Below are positions 1 to 7,831 of a stretch of DNA of 64,000 nt, piece by piece (within the stretch, counting starts at the first letter, position 1; each line of letters opens with the position of its first letter). The stretch comes from Chryseobacterium pennae. GTDB lineage: Bacteria; Bacteroidota; Bacteroidia; Flavobacteriales; Weeksellaceae. The notes under the pieces were generated by a model that saw only the letters and a program-made list of their open reading frames with translations, was not told the origin of the DNA and ran no database searches. Position numbers and translations under genes: made by a program. The stretch covers positions 248,001 to 312,000 of the forward strand of contig NZ_QNVT01000001.1 of assembly GCF_003385515.1 (NCBI RefSeq), in the 5' to 3' direction.

Positions 1-5
1 ATTGA

Positions 6-1844
6 ATGAATGAGTATAAAAAAATACTGAGGTTCGCGAGGCCCCATCAAAAATATATCTACGGAAGTTTATTTTTCAATATTCTGTATTCTTTATTTCA
101 GATTGCTTCCTTAGGAACTATTTTACCGGTTTTAGGAATGTTGTTTGGTACAATAAAGCCTGAAAAATATGAAACTCCCCCTGTTTATTCCGGTGACATC
201 ACAGATTTTTTCACTTATATAAAAGAATATTCAAACTATTATGTTCAGTCTTTAGTAAGTACCCATGGTGCCCTTACTGTTCTTGCCTGGCTGTGTGTGA
301 TCACTGCATTTATGTTCTTGTTAAGAAATGCATTCCGATATTTTGGGTCTTTACTGTTGATCAATTACCGTGTAGGAGTTACCAAAGACCTTCGTGGTGC
401 GATGTACAGAAAGATTCTTTCTTTACCGGTTTCATTCTTTACAGAGAGCAGAAAGGGAGATATGATGTCCCGTATGTCTAATGACGTAGGCGATGTTGAA
501 GGGAATATTTTGGGAAGTTTAATAGAACTTATCAATGCTCCTTTCATGCTGATCAGTACATTGGTTACCTTATTCTTTCTGAGTCCGGAAATGACTCTTT
601 TCTCTCTTCTCGTACTTCCTGTAATGGGAACCATGATTGCACTGATCGGGAAAAGTCTTAAAAAAGATTCTCACGAAGCGCAGCATGAATTGGGTACGAT
701 CTTTTCTATTGTAGACGAAACTTTAAAGTCATCAAAGGTTATTAAGATTTTTAATGCGGAAAAGATCATGGATAACCGTTTCATGAAATCAATGAACAAA
801 TGGATTTCCAGTTCTATCAGCTTAGGTAAAAAGAAAGAGCTTGCATCGCCAATGAGCGAATTTTTAGGTTCCATTACCTTTCTGATCATTGCCTGGTATG
901 GAGGAAAACAGATTATTGTAGAACAAAGCATCTCACCGGCTGATTTCCTTGTATTCCTTGGAATGTTCTTCCAGATCCTACCTCCGGCAAAGAGTCTGTC
1001 ATCCTCTATTTCTAATGTACAAAAAGGAGAAGCTTCTCTGAAAAGAGTATTGGAAATTCTGGATGCAGATGTAAAAATCGAGGAAATTGCAGAACCGGTT
1101 TCCATCTCAACCCTTAACAGCAATATTGAATTCAAAAATATTGGATTCTACTATGATAAAGCCAATCTGATCCTTAAAAACTTTGATTTAACAATTCCTA
1201 AAGGGAAAACTGTTGCATTGGTTGGACAGAGTGGAAGTGGAAAAACAACTATCGCCAACCTTTTAGCAAGATTCTATGATGTTTCTGAAGGAGAAATTCT
1301 GGTTGACGGTGTCAATATTAAACATTTAAAACTACAGGAATACCGCCAGCTTCTGGGAATGGTAACGCAGGAATCTGTATTGTTCAATGATTCTGTTTAC
1401 AACAATATTCTGATGGGTAAACCTGACGCTACCCGAGAAGAGATCATTGAAGCAGCTAAAATCGCAAATGCAGATGCTTTCATTACAGGCTTATCTGATG
1501 GATATGATACCAATATCGGAGACGATGGAAACAAGCTTTCCGGAGGTCAGAAACAAAGGGTTTCCATCGCAAGAGCTGTCTTGAAAAATCCACCGATCAT
1601 GATCCTGGATGAAGCTACTTCAGCACTGGATACGGAATCTGAAAGATTTGTACAGGATGCTCTGGAGAAGATGATGGAAAACAGAACCTCTCTTGTGATT
1701 GCTCACCGTCTTTCGACAATTCAAAAAGCAGACTGGATTGTAGTGATGGAAAGAGGAACCATCGTAGAACAGGGAACTCACCACGATCTTATCGCCAAAA
1801 AAGGAATGTATAACAAACTTGTTGAACTCCAGAATTTTGACTAA
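6..1844 (+). CDS. ABC transporter, fused membrane and ATPase domains (MsbA-like exporter)
   Basis: This is a 612-residue half-transporter that should work as a homodimer in the inner membrane. Membrane segments fill the N-terminal 330 residues (ABC type-1 transmembrane domain). The nucleotide-binding domain follows: Walker A GQSGSGKTT at about residues 407-415, signature LSGGQ at about 511, Walker B MILDEATSALD shortly after, and a switch histidine in VIAHRLST. Length and order fit MsbA/lipid-flippase-type exporters; the substrate cannot be read from sequence. The codon before the ATG at position 6 is TGA, so this is the earliest possible start in frame. The DUF1801 gene follows after 22 bases and may be cotranscribed. 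Confidence 0.93.
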   Translation: MNEYKKILRFARPHQKYIYGSLFFNILYSLFQIASLGTILPVLGMLFGTIKPEKYETPPVYSGDITDFFTYIKEYSNYYVQSLVSTHGALTVLAWLCVITAFMFLLRNAFRYFGSLLLINYRVGVTKDLRGAMYRKILSLPVSFFTESRKGDMMSRMSNDVGDVEGNILGSLIELINAPFMLISTLVTLFFLSPEMTLFSLLVLPVMGTMIALIGKSLKKDSHEAQHELGTIFSIVDETLKSSKVIKIFNAEKIMDNRFMKSMNKWISSSISLGKKKELASPMSEFLGSITFLIIAWYGGKQIIVEQSISPADFLVFLGMFFQILPPAKSLSSSISNVQKGEASLKRVLEILDADVKIEEIAEPVSISTLNSNIEFKNIGFYYDKANLILKNFDLTIPKGKTVALVGQSGSGKTTIANLLARFYDVSEGEILVDGVNIKHLKLQEYRQLLGMVTQESVLFNDSVYNNILMGKPDATREEIIEAAKIANADAFITGLSDGYDTNIGDDGNKLSGGQKQRVSIARAVLKNPPIMILDEATSALDTESERFVQDALEKMMENRTSLVIAHRLSTIQKADWIVVMERGTIVEQGTHHDLIAKKGMYNKLVELQNFD

Positions 1845-1866
1845 ACGTTTCTAAATTAATTTTAAA

Positions 1867-2217
1867 ATGAACCCAATACAAGAGTATTTCTACAGAATCG
1901 AAGAGCCTGAAAGAAGTACTCTTCTTTTTTTACGGGAAACCATTCTGGCTTCAGACCCTGAAAATATTACAGAAACTTTCAGCTTTGGCCTTCCGTTTAT
2001 CAAATACAAAAAGAAAATGCTGTGCTATTTCTATTACAGCAAAAAATACAAAAAGCATTACCTAAGTTTTTATCACGGTGATAAGTTAGATTATCCCGAA
2101 CTGACACAGGATGGGAGAAAAAAGTTTAAAATCCTTTTAATTGACGTGGAACAGGATTTACCCGTTGAATTTATATTGAGCTTACTGAATGAAGTAAAGC
2201 CGTATATTAAAGGATAA
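1867..2217 (+). CDS. DUF1801 domain protein (YdhG-like)
   Basis: A small cytosolic protein of 116 residues with no signal peptide or membrane segment. The pattern is that of the DUF1801/YdhG fold family: an N-terminal helix (FLRETIL), a central GLPFIKYKKK strand segment, and an aromatic-rich YYSKKYKKHYLSFYHG stretch before a C-terminal basic helix. The family's biochemical role is not established. It follows the ABC transporter by 22 bases on the same strand. Confident as a gene, moderately confident in the family, no functional claim. Confidence 0.8.
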   Translation: MNPIQEYFYRIEEPERSTLLFLRETILASDPENITETFSFGLPFIKYKKKMLCYFYYSKKYKKHYLSFYHGDKLDYPELTQDGRKKFKILLIDVEQDLPVEFILSLLNEVKPYIKG

Positions 2218-2299
2218 ATCTATTTTCTTTTTTCATGATTTGATTCAAAACATATAGAATATATTACCTAATATAAATTCAGATGTTTTGTGATCATAA

Positions 2300-2337
2300 A
2301 AAACACCAATGTTATATTTCTATATCATTGATGTTTT
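2300..2337 (-). terminator. Hairpin terminator after the exported-protein gene
   Basis: A stem of 12 pairs with one G-T pair (2300-2311 with 2326-2337) and a 14-base loop. On the minus strand it is followed by a T run (complement of the A run around 2297-2303). It lies about 70 bases beyond the stop of the minus-strand gene ending at 2409. Confidence 0.6.
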
Positions 2338-2408
2338 CAATCATTCGTGTTTTTACAGTGATACTTCTATTATTTTTTGGTTTGTTTCAAAACCAAATAC
2401 AATATAAC

Positions 2409-3197
2409 TTAAACAATAACTACCTGTAAACTTATCCATCGTGTTCCATCGCTTATGATTTTCCACTGCGAATAATTCAATCCATACAGGATCTGATAGT
2501 TATTATTATTACTTCTTATATTGTACGCATTAGCTTCTGACGCAGCACCATTGCTAATCATCGGATAGTTTGTATAAACGTTGGCTCCTGTATTTAATCC
2601 AAATCTATCACTATCATTAACAAAGTGTAAAACCCTGCCTGGGCAAGTTGTCGGATCCGGCAATTGTAAATTTGCAGTATTATTAATAAAAGGAGATGTA
2701 TTATTAATATTGGATGTAGAATTTCCACCTGTAGACGTTGTAGAAAACCGCAAAAGCAAAATATAATCATCAGGTTGTACTACATAAGGAACCGCGGGTG
2801 AATAAGTTCCTGTAATGGCTTTAAAACTTTCTACAACGCCAAAAGAAGAATATCGCACATTGTGCCATTTATTTGTGGGGGCATCATAGAAATATAGTCC
2901 CACTGACGTTACATTTACCACTTTATCTGCGGCAGCACCATCCAATGTTGTAACAAAAACAACTGTGCCATTTTGGTCACCTGTGTAAACACTGTTTTTT
3001 GCTGAAAGTTGTGCTCTGGTTAATCTAGGGACTGTTAACCCATCAGGGACTGATGGTGATCCGGCTTTACCTTCGATATGAAGGGTAGATTTTGGCTCGG
3101 TTATTCCAATTCCTACACTTCCGGCTGTTATAGCCTGACCAAGAACAAAGCTACTGCCTGATAAAAATATCATCGCCATTATTCCATTTTTTTTCAT
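2409..3197 (-). CDS. Exported surface protein of unknown function
   Basis: About 262 residues. The ATG at 3197 gives a good signal peptide (MKKNGIMAMIFLSGSSFVLG, cut near Q). A longer reading would need a TTG at 3224 and puts nine polar residues before the signal, so I prefer 3197. After the signal come the motifs VGIGITEPKSTLHIEG and VPRLTRAQLSAK, then a Y/W-rich repeat-like segment (LYFYDAPTNKWH). This N-terminal arrangement is common in flavobacterial secreted proteins with phage-tail-like or C1q-like beta-sandwich ends. No enzyme motif is visible and there is no T9SS tail. Of the same broad type as the three tandem proteins at 19.6-22.2 kb. A 37-bp motif shared with the HTH pair lies about 145 bases upstream. 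Confidence 0.75.
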   Translation of the reverse strand: MKKNGIMAMIFLSGSSFVLGQAITAGSVGIGITEPKSTLHIEGKAGSPSVPDGLTVPRLTRAQLSAKNSVYTGDQNGTVVFVTTLDGAAADKVVNVTSVGLYFYDAPTNKWHNVRYSSFGVVESFKAITGTYSPAVPYVVQPDDYILLLRFSTTSTGGNSTSNINNTSPFINNTANLQLPDPTTCPGRVLHFVNDSDRFGLNTGANVYTNYPMISNGAASEANAYNIRSNNNNYQILYGLNYSQWKIISDGTRWISLQVVIV

Positions 3198-3340
3198 TGT
3201 ATCTGTTTTTTTAAATTTGTTCAAATAATAAATTCATTCAAAAATGAAAGTCGTATATGTGCAATAATATTTTTAAACAAAACCCACACATTCGATTGTC
3301 CAAAAGTATCAAACAAAAGGCGTTTTTTTGAGAATATTCA

Positions 3341-3377
3341 TACGCAATACTACGCATGAGTATTAAAACTCACAAAA
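3341..3377. repeat. 37-bp motif, copy 1
   Basis: Matches 5429-5465 at 33 of 37 positions. Shared elements are TACGCAATAC, then CATGAGTA, then AAAACTCACAAAA. It sits 144 bases upstream of the exported-protein start at 3197 and just beyond the stop of the membrane HTH gene. Each copy lies 110-145 bases upstream of a minus-strand start, which suggests a shared regulatory site. Function inferred. Confidence 0.6.
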
Positions 3378-3390
3378 AATGAGGATAATA

Positions 3391-4383
3391 TTATATTTTA
3401 AGAATAAAGTTATTAATATTAATATCAGAACTAATTCCTAATTTTTTACGGATTCTGTATTTCCGACTCTCTACTGCTCTTACACTACAGTTTATACATG
3501 AAGCTATTTTTTTTGTATCAAAATTCAGCCTCATTAAAGTACAGATATATAATTCGGAATAAATGAGATTAGAATTAATATTTAAGATATTGGGAATGAA
3601 ATCAGGAAAATACAGCTGAAATTTTTCAAAAAAAACTGGAGAATCATTTTCGGCAAGTTCTATAATTTCTGTAATATTATCTTCTGTCAAATTATTAGTA
3701 ATGATCTGTTGTTTCATCAATTCATCATTCACTTTCTGAAGATCTCCAATAGTACTATCCTTAATCTCCGTTTCTTTCATCAGACCATAGATAAGGTTAT
3801 TCTTTTGTGAAATAAAATAAATGTCAATTATAAATGTAGTAATCACAAAAAGAATATTAAGAAGCTTAATCAGTTTAAAATCTTCCTGTTTAATAAACTT
3901 ACTTTTGGGTAGAAAGTCTATTTCAAAATACATAGAACCAATAAAATTGACTGTTATGAATGTTACAATTAGAAATATAAAAAAATAATCTTCCTTATAA
4001 TTAAAAAAGAAAGGAATAGCAAATAGAAGTGAAAAATAAAAATATTCAACACCTGCACCTTTCCAGCTGAATACATAAAAAAAACTGACCATCAAGGTGA
4101 GGATGATAAATACAAGAGCAATAATCTTTTTCAAAATATTCCCGAACCGAGCTATCTTTCCTTTAATCATTATCAGAAACAACCATAAAAAAGTAGTCAT
4201 GATAAGACCTATAGAAATAATAGTATCTCCAAAGAATAGAATAATAAATACTGAATAAAACAAGTCTATGAAAAAAAGAAACAAAAGATAACGATGGATA
4301 AGTGCTAAGGACTGATGTTCAAAATCATTAGCTGTCTTCTCAAAATTGTAAGTCATTATTTTGGAAAGTATTTTTTTTATCAT
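3391..4383 (-). CDS. Membrane-anchored LuxR-type HTH transcriptional regulator
   Basis: 330 residues. After a short N-terminal tail there are about six hydrophobic segments within residues 30-195 (for example FLFFIDLFYSVFIILFFG and FITVNFIGSMYF), then a helical linker (ITEIIELAEND). The C-terminal DNA-binding domain has KKIASCINCSVRAVESRKYR followed by IRKKLGI, typical of the LuxR/GerE-like HTH found at the ends of flavobacterial regulators. A membrane sensor fused directly to an HTH suggests one-component signalling. Base composition is markedly AT-rich. Neighbours are an exported protein downstream and an HTH pair upstream on the same strand. The signal is unknown. Confidence 0.82.
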   Translation of the reverse strand: MIKKILSKIMTYNFEKTANDFEHQSLALIHRYLLFLFFIDLFYSVFIILFFGDTIISIGLIMTTFLWLFLIMIKGKIARFGNILKKIIALVFIILTLMVSFFYVFSWKGAGVEYFYFSLLFAIPFFFNYKEDYFFIFLIVTFITVNFIGSMYFEIDFLPKSKFIKQEDFKLIKLLNILFVITTFIIDIYFISQKNNLIYGLMKETEIKDSTIGDLQKVNDELMKQQIITNNLTEDNITEIIELAENDSPVFFEKFQLYFPDFIPNILNINSNLIYSELYICTLMRLNFDTKKIASCINCSVRAVESRKYRIRKKLGISSDININNFILKI

Positions 4384-4574
4384 ATTCTAAATCTTTATTA
4401 CAAAAACTCAATGGTCAACTTTAACCAACTGCTCAACTAGGGTTTTGTATATTTAAATATATGAAAAAAAGAAAAATTTGTATAAAGAACTTATCAGTTT
4501 ATACTTTTTGAAATAAAAAAATATTGTAAATGTTTAAAATAAAAAAATATATTTTATATCATCAATCGAATACC

Positions 4575-4928
4575 TTAAATTTTATATTTATAGATCATCT
4601 TCCATTTTGCCACTGTATTTCGGCTCATTCTAAAATGAAGTGCAGTCGCTGTATTACTAAGCTGATTCTTCCTTTGATAATCAAGAATCTTTACAATAGA
4701 ATTTTCATCATAAGAACGAAGTTTTTGATTATCAGCTTCATTCAATAGTTCTTCTTCACCAAAGATGAGTGTATTGAGACTAAGGATATCCAATGTGGTT
4801 TCAATACAGTCAATTTTATTACGGATTTTCAAATCATTCTTTTTGTCAGGAAATCTTTCGATAATAATATCAGTATATATTTTCTTATAATCAGGACATC
4901 TGTCTCTTGCTATACTTTTTTGATCCAT
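4575..4928 (-). CDS. Small HTH protein, second gene of an overlapping pair
   Basis: 117 residues. The C-terminal third (SNTATALHFRMSRNTVAKWK) looks like the helix-turn-helix of homeodomain-like/transposase-orfA proteins; the N-terminal part is a charged helical region (DYKKIYTDIIIERFPDKK). The ATG at 4928 lies inside the end of the upstream HTH gene, a 19-base overlap in another frame, so the two are probably translationally coupled. From memory, such pairs are frequent in Chryseobacterium and Elizabethkingia and are often labelled transposase, yet no catalytic domain or terminal inverted repeats are visible here. A regulatory or mobile-element-derived role is possible. Confidence 0.7.
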   Translation of the reverse strand: MDQKSIARDRCPDYKKIYTDIIIERFPDKKNDLKIRNKIDCIETTLDILSLNTLIFGEEELLNEADNQKLRSYDENSIVKILDYQRKNQLSNTATALHFRMSRNTVAKWKMIYKYKI

Positions 4929-5317
4929 CTGTACAATGTTGTTTTAGGGATTCTATATTTAATAATGACTTCCTGGGGAGTCATTTTATTTGTAAAGATT
5001 TTATCAAGTATAAAACTTTTGATTTCTTCAGTATATATGTTTTTTTTGAATATCGGAAGGTTATTTTTTTCAGATGCAGATATATGAGCAGGTGGTGCAT
5101 AAAGAACTAAATATCCAGTGAATAATCTAAAATAATCATATTTTAAAAGCTTACACCATCTGAGTAAAAGATGAGTATCAATACTGCTTTGTTGATACAT
5201 TTTTTTTATATCAACTTCATCACATTTTAAAAATTTAGTTGCTCTTTCGGAAGAGATCTGAAGTTCTTCCATTCGAATTTGTAACAGTGTACCAATATGG
5301 ATTTCTTTTAAATTCAT
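4910..5317 (-). CDS. Small HTH protein, first gene of an overlapping pair
   Basis: About 135 residues from the ATG at 5317 (MNLKEIHIGTLLQ). An upstream GTG at 5341 would add eight residues that do not look like this family. The N-terminal half resembles a Cro/XRE-like helical domain (RATKFLKCDEVDIKKMY) followed by LLLRWCKLLKYDYFRLF. The C-terminal end has a second HTH-like segment (PQEVIIKYRIPKTTLYRWIK). Two HTH-like units in one small protein suggest a DNA-binding regulator or a transposase-accessory remnant. Its 3' end overlaps the next HTH gene by 19 bases. A 37-bp motif lies 112 bases upstream of the start. Confidence 0.72.
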   Translation of the reverse strand: MNLKEIHIGTLLQIRMEELQISSERATKFLKCDEVDIKKMYQQSSIDTHLLLRWCKLLKYDYFRLFTGYLVLYAPPAHISASEKNNLPIFKKNIYTEEIKSFILDKIFTNKMTPQEVIIKYRIPKTTLYRWIKKV

Positions 5318-5428
5318 TTTCAACAGTTCTTTATGTAACACATTTTAGATTCTCTTAATCCTCTAAAAAAATTATATTTTAAGGAGCCAAAAATATTAAG
5401 TAGACCTTATAAATACTATACGATATGG

Positions 5429-5465
5429 TACGCAATACCACTCATGAGTAGAAAAACTCACAAAA
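5429..5465. repeat. 37-bp motif, copy 2
   Basis: Second copy of the motif at 3341-3377, with four mismatches. This copy contains the perfect palindrome ACTCATGAGT followed by a further ACTCAC. It lies 112 bases upstream of the HTH pair. A regulatory site for the nearby LuxR-type protein is an inference. Confidence 0.6.
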
Positions 5466-5500
5466 CGTTATTCTTTCATTTACCCTAAACAGTTGAAATA

Positions 5501-5536
5501 AAAAAGGAGAAAACCATTTAAGATTTTCTCCTTTTT
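5501..5536 (-). terminator. Hairpin terminator after psd
   Basis: A 13-bp perfect stem (5501-5513 with 5524-5536) with a 10-base loop, A-rich on one side and T-rich on the other so it can act on both strands. It lies 20 bases beyond the psd stop codon. Confidence 0.7.
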
Positions 5537-5555
5537 ATTATGTAACAGTTATAAA

Positions 5556-6212
5556 CTAATTTTGTTTAAGCTTTGCAATAATATCCAAACCACCTTTGGT
5601 AATATCTCCGATCTTACAGATGATTTCAGTATCTAAAGGCAGGAATACGTCCATTCTCGACCCGAATTTAATAAATCCGAACTCATGCCCGGCTTTTGCC
5701 TGATCTCCTTCATTACAGTAGAATACGATCCTTCTGGCTACATATCCTGCAATCTGTCTGAAAACAACTTTATGGTTGGTTAAAGTTTCAACAGCTACTG
5801 TTGTTCTTTCGTTTTCAGTAGAAGATTTTTCATGCCATGCTACCAGGTATTTTCCCGGATGGTATTTTTTGTACACCACTTTCCCAGTAACCGGATATCT
5901 ACAGATGTGTACGTTCAATGGAGACATAAAGATAGAAACCTGAATGGCCTTTCCTTTAATGAATTCATTTTCTTCCACTTCCTTGATCATTACTACTTTT
6001 CCGTCAACCGGAGCGATAACATTCTCTTTGTGGTCAAGAATAGTACGGCTTGGAACTCTGAAAAACCAGAATACAAGACAATAAATGACCAACAAAGGTA
6101 CGATGATCAACAAAGACCATATTTTAAGGAAATAGATGGCTAATGCTCCCAATACCAGAAAAAGTATTGTCGCTACGGTAATCGTTCCTTTTGATTCTCT
6201 ATGCAATTTCAT
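5556..6212 (-). CDS. psd: Phosphatidylserine decarboxylase proenzyme
   Basis: 218 residues, the short archaeal/Bacteroidota-type Psd that converts phosphatidylserine to phosphatidylethanolamine. One or two hydrophobic segments lie at residues 10-50. The self-cleavage site is the G-S in FGSRMD, with Ser185 becoming the pyruvoyl prosthetic group of a 34-residue alpha chain. HICRYPVTG and the IAGYVARRI segment are also typical. It is the last gene of a run with cdsA just upstream (4-base gap). The pairing is functional: CdsA makes the CDP-diacylglycerol needed to make phosphatidylserine. Confidence 0.95.
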   Translation of the reverse strand: MKLHRESKGTITVATILFLVLGALAIYFLKIWSLLIIVPLLVIYCLVFWFFRVPSRTILDHKENVIAPVDGKVVMIKEVEENEFIKGKAIQVSIFMSPLNVHICRYPVTGKVVYKKYHPGKYLVAWHEKSSTENERTTVAVETLTNHKVVFRQIAGYVARRIVFYCNEGDQAKAGHEFGFIKFGSRMDVFLPLDTEIICKIGDITKGGLDIIAKLKQN

Positions 6213-6216
6213 GAGA

Positions 6217-7089
6217 CTAAATAAATTTTTCTAAAATAAAGTACAAATATACGACAGGAACGCAGATAATAAAACTATCCAGCCTATCTAATACTCCTCC
6301 ATGACCTGGAATGATGTTTCCACTGTCCTTCACACCGAAGTTTCTCTTCAGCTGACTTTCTACCAAATCCCCCAGTGGAGCAAAAGCTGCCACTAAAAAT
6401 CCTACAACCATCCAGTTGGCACGAAGCTCAGGCTGATAATGTTCTATAAAGTAAGATAAAACCAATGTTAAAACAACACCACCCGCATATCCTTCCCATG
6501 TTTTTTTAGGGGAAATCTTAGGTGCCATTTTATGTTTTCCAAAGAATTTACCTACCAGATAAGCAAAAGTATCACTACTCCAGATCAGGATAAACAGAAA
6601 GAGGACCTCCAGAGAAAAACTTTCATTATAGCTGGAGAATTTAGGTAACCCTAATGCAAAGCTGAACGGAAGAGCCACATAAATGACCGTAAAGATCAAC
6701 TTTCCGCTGTCATAGTATAATTCGTTAGGATATTTGAATAAAGTGACTACAGCTATACCAATCAGCGCCAGCGCCAATATTTCGCTTAGTCTGAAATCAA
6801 AAAAGAAATCGTGATGGAAATATCGTTTGGAAAAAATATAGAATATGAAAATAACCAATGGATAAACCACCCATTTTTCATATCCGTTTCCGAATTTCAT
6901 GACTTTAACACATTCCCAGGTTCCTACGATCAGTAAAAGACTCATCAAGCCATGATAAAGATACTGTTGCTGAATAAGGCCGGGAAAAACACTATTGATA
7001 AACTGTGCTCCCAACGGAGTAGAACAAAGAATGATAATGGCTACATAAACGAGACCTGAAACGGTTCTTTGAATAAGATTTTTGTCCAA
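6217..7089 (-). CDS. cdsA: Phosphatidate cytidylyltransferase (CDP-diacylglycerol synthase)
   Basis: 290 residues and many hydrophobic segments (about eight), as expected for the integral membrane enzyme that makes CDP-diacylglycerol from phosphatidate and CTP. The C-terminal signature is clear: APLGDLVESQLKRNFGVKDS, then IPGHGGVLDRLDS. SPKKTWEGYAGG in the middle is also conserved. It lies between the LUD gene and psd on the same strand with short gaps. Confidence 0.95.
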   Translation of the reverse strand: MDKNLIQRTVSGLVYVAIIILCSTPLGAQFINSVFPGLIQQQYLYHGLMSLLLIVGTWECVKVMKFGNGYEKWVVYPLVIFIFYIFSKRYFHHDFFFDFRLSEILALALIGIAVVTLFKYPNELYYDSGKLIFTVIYVALPFSFALGLPKFSSYNESFSLEVLFLFILIWSSDTFAYLVGKFFGKHKMAPKISPKKTWEGYAGGVVLTLVLSYFIEHYQPELRANWMVVGFLVAAFAPLGDLVESQLKRNFGVKDSGNIIPGHGGVLDRLDSFIICVPVVYLYFILEKFI

Positions 7090-7113
7090 AATTTAAAATT
7101 TAGAGGTGGGTGC

Positions 7114-7695
7114 TTAATCTTCAAGCAACAATAAAAACAGTTTTGTATTGGAATTGGAAGAACTGTCCATTTTAGACTGGCTTCCACTGATGGAAGTAAG
7201 GTTCTTGATATTTCCGTTTCTTTTTATTTTCCCCATGGCATCATTCAGGTTGTTTACAATCTGTGAAACATTGGCAATGATAATAATCTTATCCGGCAGC
7301 CTTGAAGAATGATAATGAAGAATATTATTGTGAGAAAGCATAATTCTCCCGTCATAAGCAATCAGGTATTCACAGGTGATGAATGCTGCTTCATTAGACG
7401 GCTGCAGTTCTGAAGTATAGGAAGTCTTTACAACATTTAAAAAGTTCTGAAGTTCCTTATCCCAACAGAACAGATTATTAATACCTTCTATCTTGATAAT
7501 TTGATTTAAAGTCTGTAGAGCCTCCGCTTCATCTGCACAATAATTAAAAAATCCCCCCGAATGCGTAAATAATTGCGCAAACTTATAGTCGAGATCCGCA
7601 TTTTTCAGCGAATCCCCAAGCTTCTCCAGGCTCTGTTCTTCCTCTTCCTCAGGCTGGTTGGTAAGTTTGCTTACAATCCTCTTGAATAAATTCAA
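7114..7695 (-). CDS. LUD domain protein (LutC/YkgG-like)
   Basis: 193 residues, cytosolic. An acidic N-terminal segment is followed by a LUD-type Rossmann-like domain (AAFITCEYLIAYDGRIMLSH, then LPDKIIIIANVSQIV). Relatives of LutC act in lactate utilisation, but flavobacterial copies between ftsH and cdsA are orphan and of unknown role. The only plausible start is TTG at 7695: the in-frame codon three positions upstream is a stop and the next internal Met is more than 100 residues in. The cdsA gene follows after 24 bases. Confidence 0.78.
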   Translation of the reverse strand: MNLFKRIVSKLTNQPEEEEEQSLEKLGDSLKNADLDYKFAQLFTHSGGFFNYCADEAEALQTLNQIIKIEGINNLFCWDKELQNFLNVVKTSYTSELQPSNEAAFITCEYLIAYDGRIMLSHNNILHYHSSRLPDKIIIIANVSQIVNNLNDAMGKIKRNGNIKNLTSISGSQSKMDSSSNSNTKLFLLLLED

Positions 7696-7776
7696 CTTAA
7701 TCTATTTTTAGTCAACTTTATACAAAAATAGAAAATAAATTACAATAGATTCCAAAATATCTCCTTAAATATGAAA

Positions 7777-7806
7777 AAACCTGACAATTTTAAAGTTGTC
7801 AGGTTT
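7777..7806 (-). terminator. Rho-independent terminator after ftsH
   Basis: A perfect 11-bp stem (7777-7787 with 7796-7806), an 8-base loop, and a run of Ts on the minus strand beyond it (A run at 7774-7779). It separates the rsfS-ftsH unit from the LUD-cdsA-psd unit. Confidence 0.85.
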
Positions 7807-7831
7807 AATATATCCTATTTTTAAGATGATT

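Noticed and set aside
2408..3224. A longer start (TTG at 3224) for the exported protein
   Set aside because: The ATG at 3197 places the signal peptide at the true N-terminus; the extra nine residues are polar and would spoil it.
4575..5317. An insertion sequence built from the two HTH genes
   Set aside because: No DDE or other transposase catalytic domain, no terminal inverted repeats and no target duplication could be found. The 37-bp repeats are direct and flank a larger region, with different genes next to each.
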